Below are positions 1-6,978 of a stretch of DNA of 64,000 bases, piece after piece; positions within the stretch are counted from its first letter, which is position 1; each line of letters begins with the position of its first letter. The DNA is taken from the NCBI GenBank assembly GCA_028280195.1, contig JANQMH010000079.1, positions 74,452-138,451 of the forward strand, in the 5' to 3' direction. The translations under genes were made by a program, and so were the position numbers. Under the pieces are notes generated by a model that saw only the letters and a program-made list of their open reading frames with translations, had not been told where the DNA came from and did not search any database. Source of the DNA: Exilibacterium sp. GTDB taxonomy: Bacteria; Pseudomonadota; Gammaproteobacteria; Pseudomonadales; Cellvibrionaceae.

Positions 1-399
1 GCTAAGGCGGGGAATCAACAGCACCAGCAGGCAGGCGACTGCCGCCATACCCGCCACAGGCTTTTTCCATCGCAGGGTGCGCATCGATGCGCTGCCGATA
101 TCGCGGCTCTCCAAGCCCCCGGGCAATTTCCCAGAGCCGGCGGCTGCTTTTACGGCAAATCTTTGCTGTGGCTTGTCAGGCACCTGTTGCGGCCATCGAC
201 CCTGCGTCAGCGGCGGCAATTGCTCCAGGCCGTCGCAGGCCCGCCGGGTACGCCGCCACACTTCGGCATGCAGCGGCTTTGCCTCAAGCCAGGCATTGAA
301 CTTTTTGCGCTGCTCGATATCATCCGGATCGTCAGCCAGCAAGACGGCCCAGTCGGCGGCCTCGTCTTCAGCTCTTGCTAACTCTGTTTGCTTGGTCAT
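1..399 (-). CDS. FecR-family anti-sigma/sigma-regulator, C-terminus outside window
   Basis: Open frame on the minus strand from an ATG at 397-399 running off the left edge (133 codons visible). The N-terminal ~75 residues look like the DUF4880 domain that opens FecR proteins: a D-D-P-D-D stretch, then F-N-A-W-L and H-A-E-V-W-R-R-T. Around residues 112-133 a basic segment is followed by a hydrophobic stretch (AGMAAVACLLVLLIP), the expected single inner-membrane helix. FecR proteins pass a signal from an outer-membrane TonB-dependent receptor to an ECF sigma factor. It lies 207 bp downstream of such a sigma factor on the same strand, the classical fecI-fecR order. The periplasmic FecR domain and any receptor gene would lie to the left of the window. 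Family assignment is strong; the ligand (iron chelate, or less likely a glycan) is inferred. Confidence 0.85.
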   Translation of the reverse strand, partial: MTKQTELARAEDEAADWAVLLADDPDDIEQRKKFNAWLEAKPLHAEVWRRTRRACDGLEQLPPLTQGRWPQQVPDKPQQRFAVKAAAGSGKLPGGLESRDIGSASMRTLRWKKPVAGMAAVACLLVLLIPRLS

Positions 400-606
400 G
401 GATTTTTACACTTTGCCATACACTTTGTCAGTTGCTTACCGCACGTCCTCCGCCAGCTCTGGCGCCGGCGATATACCCAGGTTCGGTGTAGCCAATAATA
501 CTAAAAACCCGAAATCGGGCGTATTATCTTTTACAACGTATCAGCGGCGTATTTCCCCAATCAGTTTAATACAGGCAAACGCGACGCAGCATCGGAATGG
601 GGACTG

Positions 607-1137
607 TTACCGGGAGGTGAATGAACGGGACAGGCGGCGCTGGCAGTGTTTAATACCTTCCTTTACCAAATGCTGCGCCATTGACGGTGAGATATTCATG
701 TGCTCGGCAATTTCACGCAGCTTGTATCCGCCGAGGCGGTGCATCTCCACTGAGGTACGGGTACGCTCAGGAAGTTCGGCCAAAGCCGACTGCAATTGCT
801 CCAGCTCACTATGGGCAATGGCCTGGCTTTCGAGGTGGGGGGTGGACTGACTCTCCTGTGCCGGCCTTTCGACTGAAGTATCATCAATGCTATGCGAAAA
901 AAGCATCTTTTCAAAACGACTGCGGCGGCGGCAATCCAGCGCTAAGTTGCGGACTATCCGGTACAGGTAGCCAACCGGGTTGTCACGCCACTCGTCGGAC
1001 ATTGCGGCGCTGAAGCGCAGATAAGCATCCTGGGTAATGTCTTCTGCATGGCCGCTGTCACCCACGATACTGTTGGCGTAGCTGAGCAACTCCCGCTGGT
1101 GGGTCGTGTACAAGCTGAGTATCTGAGAATCCGACAT
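607..1137 (-). CDS. FecI-like ECF RNA polymerase sigma factor
   Basis: 176-residue sigma-70 family protein of ECF size. Region 2 occupies roughly residues 10-80: helix with Y-A-N-S-I-V-G, then D-I-T-Q-D-A-Y-L-R, then P-V-G-Y-L-Y-R-I-V-R-N-L-A-L-D. Region 4 (about 115-170) has L-P-E-R-T-R and a helix-turn-helix around L-R-E-I-A-E-H-M-N-I-S. No anti-sigma fusion is present. The gene is followed on the same strand by a FecR homologue, so it probably drives transcription of an outer-membrane receptor operon. About 100-150 bp upstream lies a sigma-70 promoter overlapped by a Fur box, so expression should rise under iron starvation. This makes iron-siderophore or ferric-citrate signalling the likeliest role. 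The ATG at 1135-1137 has no strong Shine-Dalgarno. Confidence 0.9.
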   Translation of the reverse strand: MSDSQILSLYTTHQRELLSYANSIVGDSGHAEDITQDAYLRFSAAMSDEWRDNPVGYLYRIVRNLALDCRRRSRFEKMLFSHSIDDTSVERPAQESQSTPHLESQAIAHSELEQLQSALAELPERTRTSVEMHRLGGYKLREIAEHMNISPSMAQHLVKEGIKHCQRRLSRSFTSR

Positions 1138-1239
1138 GGTGGAAGGCCACTGGGTTTACTGGATGAATGGCGGGGCTTTTAATCAGGTACAGTTAATATC
1201 AGGTAAAGTCAATATAAGTACAGTTCGAACAGATTCGGC

Positions 1240-1258
1240 GCAAATGATAATGATTTTC
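1240..1258. promoter_or_regulatory. Fur box overlapping fecI transcription start
   Basis: The 19-mer GCAAATGATAATGATTTTC matches 15 of 19 positions of the classical Fur consensus (GATAATGATAATCATTATC). It sits immediately downstream of the -10 hexamer of the fecI promoter, across the predicted +1, a position where iron-loaded Fur would block RNA polymerase. The match is seen directly; binding is inferred from established Fur biology. Confidence 0.75.
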
Positions 1259-1259
1259 A

Positions 1260-1288
1260 ATTATATTCAAAAAAAATTCACTTTTCAA
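1260..1288 (-). promoter_or_regulatory. Sigma-70 promoter of the fecI-fecR unit
   Basis: Reading on the minus strand, a -35 box TTGAAA (1288-1283) is followed by a 17-bp spacer and a perfect -10 TATAAT (1265-1260). The only downstream gene in that direction is the ECF sigma factor, whose start lies about 115 bp from the predicted +1. Spacing and both hexamers are near-ideal, so this is one of the best-supported promoters in the window. Confidence 0.75.
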
Positions 1289-1793
1289 TACTCGCGCCAC
1301 GCGTGCTCAATCAACCATTGAGAGCAATGCCACTCTGCAAAAAAAGGCCACCTCCATTGATCCATACCCCATGAAAAATCATTGCGGTTTTAGTCCGCCC
1401 GTTCGTTGGGGATATTGAGGGACAAAACTGGGGTATCCCCACGCAGGGAAGCATTTCCAGGCTGCCGTCGAATGTACGCCATGTTACTGAGAGCACAGCG
1501 AGGCAGCGCCAGAGGATCAGTTTGCTGTATATCGCCGGCGCTGCTCCGTCGATGCTTGTTTAAAAATCAATCAGCACCGCCTGCGCTGCTCTACCTTTCT
1601 CCTTCCCGGCCCAGTCGTTCTCTGCTGGCAATGGAACGCCGCAGGCTCCACGGGCAGCATGCAGCATATGCCCCTTGCGGGTTTTGTGGTTTTGACGAGG
1701 CTTGCAGCAACACAGCAGGTAATTCATCATACGGGCCCCGGACGCAAACCCCTGTCACCGAGTATCCGTGGTTACTGGAGCCCGAAAACCTGT

Positions 1794-2564
1794 ATGATAG
1801 CGCGAAAGCTGGTACTGCTGATGGTATTGTGTTGTGCCGGCCGCTGGGCGCCGGCAGAGGAAATCAGTGTTGCAGTTGCGTCCAACTTCACCCTGGTAAT
1901 GAGGGATATCGTTGCGGAATTCGAGCGCTCATCCGCCTATCAGGTGAAACTTTCTTACGGCTCCTCCGGCAAGTTTTACGCGCAGATCCGGCACGGCGCA
2001 CCCTTTCAGGTATTTTTCTCCGCCGACCAGGCCAAACCGAAGGCACTGCAACGCGACGGACTTATTGTGCCGGGCAGCCGCTTCACCTATGCCACCGGCG
2101 CACTGGTGCTCTGGTCAACCAAGCCCGGGTTGGTGGACGAAAACGCAACACGGCTAAAGCGCGGAGATTTCAACAGACTGGCAATGGCCAATCCCAGGCT
2201 GGCGCCCTATGGTATGGCCGCCGTGGAGGTACTGGAAAACCTGGGGTTAAAGGAAGCCACGCGGGCAAAGTGGGTGCAAGGCGAAAATATCGCGCAGACT
2301 TATCAGTTTGTCAGCAGCGCCAGTGTCGACATGGGATTTGTGGCACTGTCGCAGATTATACACAGAGCGCATGTCGAGCGAGGTTCCCGCTGGATCATTC
2401 CCACCGAACTGTATAACCCGATCCGGCAGGATGCCGTGCTGCTGCAGCGCGGTGCCGACAGTGCGGCGGCGCAGGCCCTGTTGCGTTTCGTTCGCGGCGA
2501 AAAAGCCAGAGATATAATCGAATCCTACGGTTATAAAACCTCATCGGCATACACCGGCTCTTGA
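1794..2564 (+). CDS. modA: Molybdate ABC transporter substrate-binding protein
   Basis: 256-residue periplasmic binding protein of the ModA family. Start chosen at ATG 1794 because it opens directly into a signal peptide (MIARKLVLLMVLCCAGRWAPA) with cleavage likely before E-E-I-S-V; the frame upstream has no signal. Family features are V-A-S-N-F near the N-terminus of the mature protein, the Y-G-S-S-G-K-F-Y oxyanion-binding segment, F-F-S-A-D, G-A-L-V-L-W-S, and the late P-Y-G-M-A-A-V-E and F-V-A-L-S-Q segments. ModA binds molybdate or tungstate and delivers it to the ModB permease and ModC ATPase. No modB or modC lies beside it: the upstream neighbour is divergent and the next gene, fabI, is convergent. 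Molybdenum is needed by the hydroxylase encoded at 29-32 kb. No ModE-type palindrome was recognised upstream. Confidence 0.9.
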   Translation: MIARKLVLLMVLCCAGRWAPAEEISVAVASNFTLVMRDIVAEFERSSAYQVKLSYGSSGKFYAQIRHGAPFQVFFSADQAKPKALQRDGLIVPGSRFTYATGALVLWSTKPGLVDENATRLKRGDFNRLAMANPRLAPYGMAAVEVLENLGLKEATRAKWVQGENIAQTYQFVSSASVDMGFVALSQIIHRAHVERGSRWIIPTELYNPIRQDAVLLQRGADSAAAQALLRFVRGEKARDIIESYGYKTSSAYTGS

Positions 2565-2666
2565 TTCGGCGTCATCATAAACAAGGCTGTGACAGGACCT
2601 TGCAGGCAGCTCAACGCCAGCAACAAACTGCCGGGGCAACACCGCCAGCAGGTATTTTTGCTATAA

Positions 2667-2834
2667 GTGACACACTGAACCAGGGTCGTGGTGGTAGCGG
2701 GTGTTTTTAAGCCCCACACAGAGGGCTTGTGCCAGAAGGAGCTTGTAGTAGTAAGCAGTCGTCAGGCGGCAGAGGTCCCGCTACCGGCAGGCTTAAAAAC
2801 ACCCGCTACCGCCGCGGCCCGTGCCGAGTGGCAC
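2667..2834. repeat. Small element A with imperfect terminal inverted repeats
   Basis: Non-coding element of about 170 bp between modA and fabI. Its left end (AGTGACACACTGAACCA, from 2666) and right end (GCGGCCCGTGCCGAGTGGCAC) each match the ends of a second copy at 33880-33953. The right end read in reverse resembles the left end (GTG-CAC core), so the ends form imperfect terminal inverted repeats. It encloses a perfect 21-bp inverted repeat listed separately. No transposase is encoded; it resembles a MITE or a REP/BIME-type element. Confidence 0.5.
2693..2810. repeat. Perfect 21-bp inverted repeat inside element A
   Basis: The left arm at 2693-2713 (begins GGTAGCGGGTGTTTTTAAG) is the exact reverse complement of the right arm at 2790-2810, separated by 76 bp. 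A transcript could form a long stable stem between the convergent modA and fabI genes. The arms do not carry a terminal T-run. Confidence 0.75.
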
Positions 2835-2852
2835 CGCCCCCTAGCCACAGCC

Positions 2853-3632
2853 TCAACCGATAATATGATAACCGCCGTCAATATAAATCGTCTCACCGGT
2901 AATCAACTTGGCATAGTCGGTGGCCAGATAAGCGGTAGCCATACCGACATCGTCAAGGCTGACCAACTTGCGCGCCGGCGCCCGCTCCACCGCGCGCTGC
3001 AACAGCTCGTCAAAATGGCCGATACCCGAAGCCGCCCGGGTTTTCATCGGCCCCGGTGAAATGGCGTGTACCCGGATACCCTTTGGCGCCAGCTCTACGG
3101 CGATATAGCGCACCGAGGCCTCCAGTGCCGCCTTGACCGGCCCCATCAGATTGTAGTGCTCCACGACTTTTTCCGCACCGTAGTAGGTCATGGTAAACAG
3201 CGCACCGCCGTCGATCATCAAGGGCTCGGCCCTGCGCGCCAGGCGGATAAAAGAGTGACAGGAAATATCCATGGCCTCGGTAAAACCATCGCGGGAACAG
3301 TCGACCACCCTGCCGTGCAGATCCTCGCGCGGCGCAAAAGCGATCGAGTGCAGGGCAAAATCGAGCCGCTTCCAGGTTTTTTCTATGGCTGTGAAAACAC
3401 CGTCGAGCTGCGCGTTTTCACGCACATCGCAGGGCAGAAAAATATCCGCCTGCAGCGCTTCGGCCAGCGGTTCGACAAAGGGTCTGGCTTTATCATTGAG
3501 ATAGGTAACGGCAATATCGGCGCCCAGCGCGCGAAAGGCTTTGGCGCAGCCGTAGGCAATGGAGTGCTCGTTGGCAATACCGAGTATCAGGCCCTTCTTT
3601 CCAGCCAGGGGCCTGGCGTTGATATCTGTCAT
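2853..3632 (-). CDS. fabI: Enoyl-[acyl-carrier-protein] reductase (NADH), FabI type
   Basis: 259 residues, close to the usual ~262 of FabI. Start placed at ATG 3630-3632 because a strong ribosome-binding site (GAGAGGAAAAC) precedes it and the FabI domain begins right after (L-A-G-K-K-G-L-I-L-G). NAD-binding segment is G-I-A-N-E-H-S-I-A-Y-G; catalytic part has Y-Y-G-A-E-K-V-V-E-H-Y followed by M-G-P-V-K, which is the Y-x6-K arrangement of FabI rather than the Y-x3-K of ordinary short-chain dehydrogenases. P-M-K-T-R-A-A-S-G-I matches the FabI substrate loop (usually T-L-A-A-S-G-I). It catalyses the last step of fatty-acid elongation in the cytoplasm. It is last in a minus-strand string with the DUF3365-like gene, glgP, glgC and pilZ. 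Whether it is the sole or a second enoyl reductase cannot be told. Confidence 0.88.
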   Translation of the reverse strand: MTDINARPLAGKKGLILGIANEHSIAYGCAKAFRALGADIAVTYLNDKARPFVEPLAEALQADIFLPCDVRENAQLDGVFTAIEKTWKRLDFALHSIAFAPREDLHGRVVDCSRDGFTEAMDISCHSFIRLARRAEPLMIDGGALFTMTYYGAEKVVEHYNLMGPVKAALEASVRYIAVELAPKGIRVHAISPGPMKTRAASGIGHFDELLQRAVERAPARKLVSLDDVGMATAYLATDYAKLITGETIYIDGGYHIIG

Positions 3633-3714
3633 GTTTTCCTCTCGGCAATTCAGAAACCGCCAGGGCGGATTCAACATCTTTTTTTCATCTGCCGGCGCAG
3701 ATACCGACTGCCGC

Positions 3715-4365
3715 TCAGGGCGACAGCTGTGGCGCTTCAGCCGGCCAGACGATGCTGAACGCTCCCCTGACATCGCCCACTGCATAGCCGACAGCCCGGT
3801 CGTAAGGATACTCGGCGGCGAGCTGCCGCTGTACCTGCGGCGCCAGTTTTTTACCGTGGCAGGCCAGACAGAGGCCGGCAGTCGGGATGCCTTTCATATA
3901 GCGAAACCGAACGGCCTCCTGTCCGGGCAGCGCGCGCGCATACTCCAGCACTTTATCGCCGGCGGCCGCTTTGCGTTCGAAGTCCGCAAGCACCTGCCGC
4001 TGCCAGTTCTCGGCGCTATTGGCGGGATTGCGAACCCGCAGGCTGGTGCGACTGACACTGGCGCCCGACTGCCGCGACAGTTCCGATGCGATAGCCGGCG
4101 CAATATCCTTGCAGATATCGATGGCGGCAACCGGGCCGCCACTCTGCATGGCACCCTGCAGTGCCGTTTTCAGGCGCGCCGCAAATGTCGTTACCAGTTC
4201 GCGACTTTTCAATGTCAGCGCCGCCTCCGACTCGCCGTGCGCATCATCGGCCTGCGCAGTTGATACAAGCAGGGGTGTCGCCGCCAGCAGGCACAGCCCG
4301 AGTAAGCGCACAAGCGCGAATTGATAAATGCCGGGGCACACCACAGCCCGGTTAACAGTGAACAT
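3715..4365 (-). CDS. DUF3365 (Tll0287-like) exported c-type haem protein
   Basis: 216 residues with an N-terminal hydrophobic segment (about 17-38, ending V-S-T-A-Q-A) that should act as a signal peptide for export. The mature part resembles the DUF3365/Tll0287-like family: a helical start with T-F-A-A-R-L-K, the I-D-I-C-K segment, S-R-T-S-L-R-V-R-N-P-A-N, and a single haem-c motif C-L-A-C-H-G-K near residue 167. The family is a PAS-like fold thought to sense or carry electrons through haem. It starts 9 bp after the glgP stop with GAGGAA upstream, and fabI follows 82 bp later, so it is probably co-transcribed. Function in this setting is unknown. Confidence 0.75.
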   Translation of the reverse strand: MFTVNRAVVCPGIYQFALVRLLGLCLLAATPLLVSTAQADDAHGESEAALTLKSRELVTTFAARLKTALQGAMQSGGPVAAIDICKDIAPAIASELSRQSGASVSRTSLRVRNPANSAENWQRQVLADFERKAAAGDKVLEYARALPGQEAVRFRYMKGIPTAGLCLACHGKKLAPQVQRQLAAEYPYDRAVGYAVGDVRGAFSIVWPAEAPQLSP

Positions 4366-4374
4366 ATCGACTGT

Positions 4375-6945
4375 TTATTCCTCACTACAGGGGTGAATTT
4401 TCGCCGCCGTCGAACACCACAGGATGCGGGGGTTTTCCGTAGGCACCCGCGCCGCCGGGTGGTAGGGCACGACCCGTGGCGTAAAGTCGGCGGGCGGCCT
4501 GTCGGTCTCCACTTCCGCCCAGTAGACATAGCCGTTCAGGGCTCCCTCGATCTTAGCGCGACTGGCCAGGGCAATGCAAAGCGGTTGCTCACCGCTGGCG
4601 AGCGGCTCGGCGTAGAGCTGCACTTCCACCGCCTCGGGTTGTACGCCGCCGAGATAGACCGGCACCTGAAAAGCCCAGCGCTCCGCCACCCGGCGAATGG
4701 CGATATCACCAAAATGCAGTTCATGCCAGTGCTGCTCCAGCGCCGTGTCCCACTCGCACAGCTGGCGCGCCAGCCTGCCGCCGTGCGCCTCCCTGGCGTG
4801 CAGGCCGGTGGCGGCCGGAATATAGAGCTTCTCGATATACTCGCGCAACATCCTGTTGGTACTGAAGCGCGGTGTCAGCGTCGACATGCTGGCGCGCATG
4901 CGCGCCACCCAGCGCCGCGGAATACCCGCGGCGTCGCGCTCGTAAAACAGCGGCACGACTTCCCGCTCGAGCAGTTCGTAGAGCCTGGCGGCGTCGGCGG
5001 CGTCGGCCCGCACCGCGCTCTCGGGGTCCCAGTGGCCGGCGCCGTCATTCAGCGCCCAGCCCACCTCGGGCGAGTAGGCCTCGGCCCACCAGCCGTCCAG
5101 CTCCGACAGATTCAGCCCGCCGTTTACCAGCACTTTCATACCGCTGGTACCACAGGCCTCCCAGGGGCGCCGCGGGGTGTTGATCCAGACATCCACGCCC
5201 TGCACCAGTTGCTGGGCCAGGGCGATGTCGTAGTCTTCGAGAAAAATCGCATGGGGGCGCACCTCGGGGCGCTGCAGAAAGCGGAACCAGCGCTGAATCG
5301 CCTGCTTGCCGGCGCGGTTGGCCGGGTGGGCCTTGCCGGCAACGATAATCTGCACCGGGCGTTCGGCGTTGGTCAGAATGCGCAGCAGGCGCTCGCTATC
5401 GTGCAGCAGCAGATCCGGGCGCTTGTATTCGGCGAAGCGCCTGGCAAAACCCAGCGTCAGGACATTGGGGTCGAGCACCTGCTCCGGCAGCACCTGGCAG
5501 GCCTGGCCGCAATCGCGCTGGTTCAGTTGCCGCCCCAGACGCTCGCGCGCGTAGTTCACCAGATCGGCGCGTTCAAGCCCGTTGACCGTCCACAGCTCCT
5601 CGTCGCTGACATTTTCCAGCACCGAGATATCCAGGCCCTCGATATCGCCGCGCCAGCGCTCCTTGCCCGCCGACTGGGTCCACTTTTCGTCGGCCCAGGG
5701 CGAATCCCAGGAAGGCACGTGGATGCCGTTGGTGACATGGGTCACCGGTATCTGGGCACGGGGCCAGCGCGGATAGAGGTTTTTGAAGATGTGCCGGCTC
5801 ACCTCGCCGTGCAGGCGGCTGACGCCGTTGGTGCGGCCGCAGGTGCGCATGGCGAGATAGGCCATATTGAAGGGCTCGCTGTGGTCGCCGGCGTTTTCCC
5901 GGCCCAGCGCCCCGAGTTCCTGCGGGTCGACGCCGAGGTTGCTGGCAAACTCGCGGCTGTAATGCAGCATCAGCTCCGGCTGGTAGCGGTCGAAGCCGGC
6001 GGCGACCGGCGTATGGGTGGTAAACACATTGCCCATGCGCGTAGCCCACAGTGCGTCGCAGAACTCCAGCCCGTGCCGCTGCATATACAGGCGGGTTCGC
6101 TCGAGCGTGGCAAAGGCCGCGTGCCCCTCGTTGAGATGGCAGACATCGATATCGATACCGAGGGCATCGATAAGCCGCCAGCCGCAGATACCCAGGGCTA
6201 TTTCCTGCACCAGCCGCAGCTCCTGGCCGCCGCCGTAGAGTTTACTGGTGATGCCGCGATCACCCGGCAGGTTGAGCGGGTCGTTGCTGTCGAGCAGATA
6301 CAGCATCACCCCGCCGACCTGGGCCTGCCAGACCCGAAAGCGCACCATGCGATTGGGAAAGCGGGTCTCGACATGCATCCAGGCGCCGTTGCCGGCCAGC
6401 AGCGGGCGCACCGGAATGCTGGTGGGGTCGTTGTAGTGATAGGTCTCCTGCTGCCAGCCGGAGGCGTCCAGGGTCTGGCGAAAATAACCCTCCTGGTAGA
6501 GCAGGCCGACGCCCACCAGCGGCAGGCCCAGATCGCTGGCCGCCTTGAGGTAGTCGCCGGCCAGCACGCCGAGGCCACCGGCGTAGAGCGGCAGCGCTTC
6601 GCTGAGGCCGAATTCCATACTGAAATAGGCGATGCCTTTGAGCCCGGTCTCGGCATAAGTTTCGCGAAACCAGCGCGCCTGTGCGCTGTAGGCGCTGCGC
6701 GAGGCCATCAGGCGCTGCAGCTGCTGGCGAAAGTCGCTGTCGTCGGCCAGCGCGCGCAGCCGCTCGCGGCTGATGTTCTGCAGGATCACATAGGGGTTTT
6801 CGGTCTGCTTCCAGGCCTGCGGGTCCATGGCCTGCCACAGCGCATCACCGGCGTGACTCCAGGTCCAGCGCAGATCGGTGGCGAGAATGGCCAGGTCTTC
6901 CAGCCCGGCTGGCAGGTCGTGAAGCGGGAAAGGCGGCGTTTCCAT
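4375..6945 (-). CDS. glgP: Alpha-glucan (glycogen/maltodextrin) phosphorylase
   Basis: 856-residue phosphorylase of the GT35 alpha-glucan family, the variant with an N-terminal DUF3417 domain (P-A-G-L-E-D-L-A onward). Characteristic segments: A-Y-F-S-M-E-F-G-L, Y-A-G-G-L-G-V-L-A-G-D, H-L-N-E-G-H-A-A-F, F-T-T-H-T-P-V-A-A-G, T-N-G-I-H-V-P, G-F-A-R-R-F-A-E-Y-K-R, and the pyridoxal-phosphate lysine in E-A-C-G-T-S-G-M-K near residue 603. It releases glucose-1-phosphate from storage glucan in the cytoplasm. It starts 33 bp after the glgC stop on the same strand. GlgC makes ADP-glucose for synthesis while GlgP degrades the polymer, so one transcript would carry both directions of glycogen metabolism. 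glgA and glgB are not in the window. Confidence 0.93.
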   Translation of the reverse strand: METPPFPLHDLPAGLEDLAILATDLRWTWSHAGDALWQAMDPQAWKQTENPYVILQNISRERLRALADDSDFRQQLQRLMASRSAYSAQARWFRETYAETGLKGIAYFSMEFGLSEALPLYAGGLGVLAGDYLKAASDLGLPLVGVGLLYQEGYFRQTLDASGWQQETYHYNDPTSIPVRPLLAGNGAWMHVETRFPNRMVRFRVWQAQVGGVMLYLLDSNDPLNLPGDRGITSKLYGGGQELRLVQEIALGICGWRLIDALGIDIDVCHLNEGHAAFATLERTRLYMQRHGLEFCDALWATRMGNVFTTHTPVAAGFDRYQPELMLHYSREFASNLGVDPQELGALGRENAGDHSEPFNMAYLAMRTCGRTNGVSRLHGEVSRHIFKNLYPRWPRAQIPVTHVTNGIHVPSWDSPWADEKWTQSAGKERWRGDIEGLDISVLENVSDEELWTVNGLERADLVNYARERLGRQLNQRDCGQACQVLPEQVLDPNVLTLGFARRFAEYKRPDLLLHDSERLLRILTNAERPVQIIVAGKAHPANRAGKQAIQRWFRFLQRPEVRPHAIFLEDYDIALAQQLVQGVDVWINTPRRPWEACGTSGMKVLVNGGLNLSELDGWWAEAYSPEVGWALNDGAGHWDPESAVRADAADAARLYELLEREVVPLFYERDAAGIPRRWVARMRASMSTLTPRFSTNRMLREYIEKLYIPAATGLHAREAHGGRLARQLCEWDTALEQHWHELHFGDIAIRRVAERWAFQVPVYLGGVQPEAVEVQLYAEPLASGEQPLCIALASRAKIEGALNGYVYWAEVETDRPPADFTPRVVPYHPAARVPTENPRILWCSTAAKIHPCSEE

Positions 6946-6978
6946 GGCGGTTGTCCTGGGGGTATTTGGCTTGGCGAT

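Larger units (their letters stand above)
1138..1793. other. Intergenic region between fecI-like gene and modA
   Basis: 656 bp without a convincing gene, between the divergent fecI-like and modA starts. The left part (1240-1288) holds the fecI promoter and Fur box described separately. The right 500 bp shows only short open frames with no recognisable protein and no good ribosome-binding site; no RNA gene or terminator was recognised. A long plus-strand frame that begins at 1406 only overlaps modA out of frame. Confidence 0.6.

Noticed and set aside
1406..2416. Long plus-strand open frame (336 codons) overlapping modA in another frame
   Set aside because: Arg/Gly/Cys-rich, no family resemblance, no ribosome-binding site; modA in the correct frame has a signal peptide and conserved motifs.
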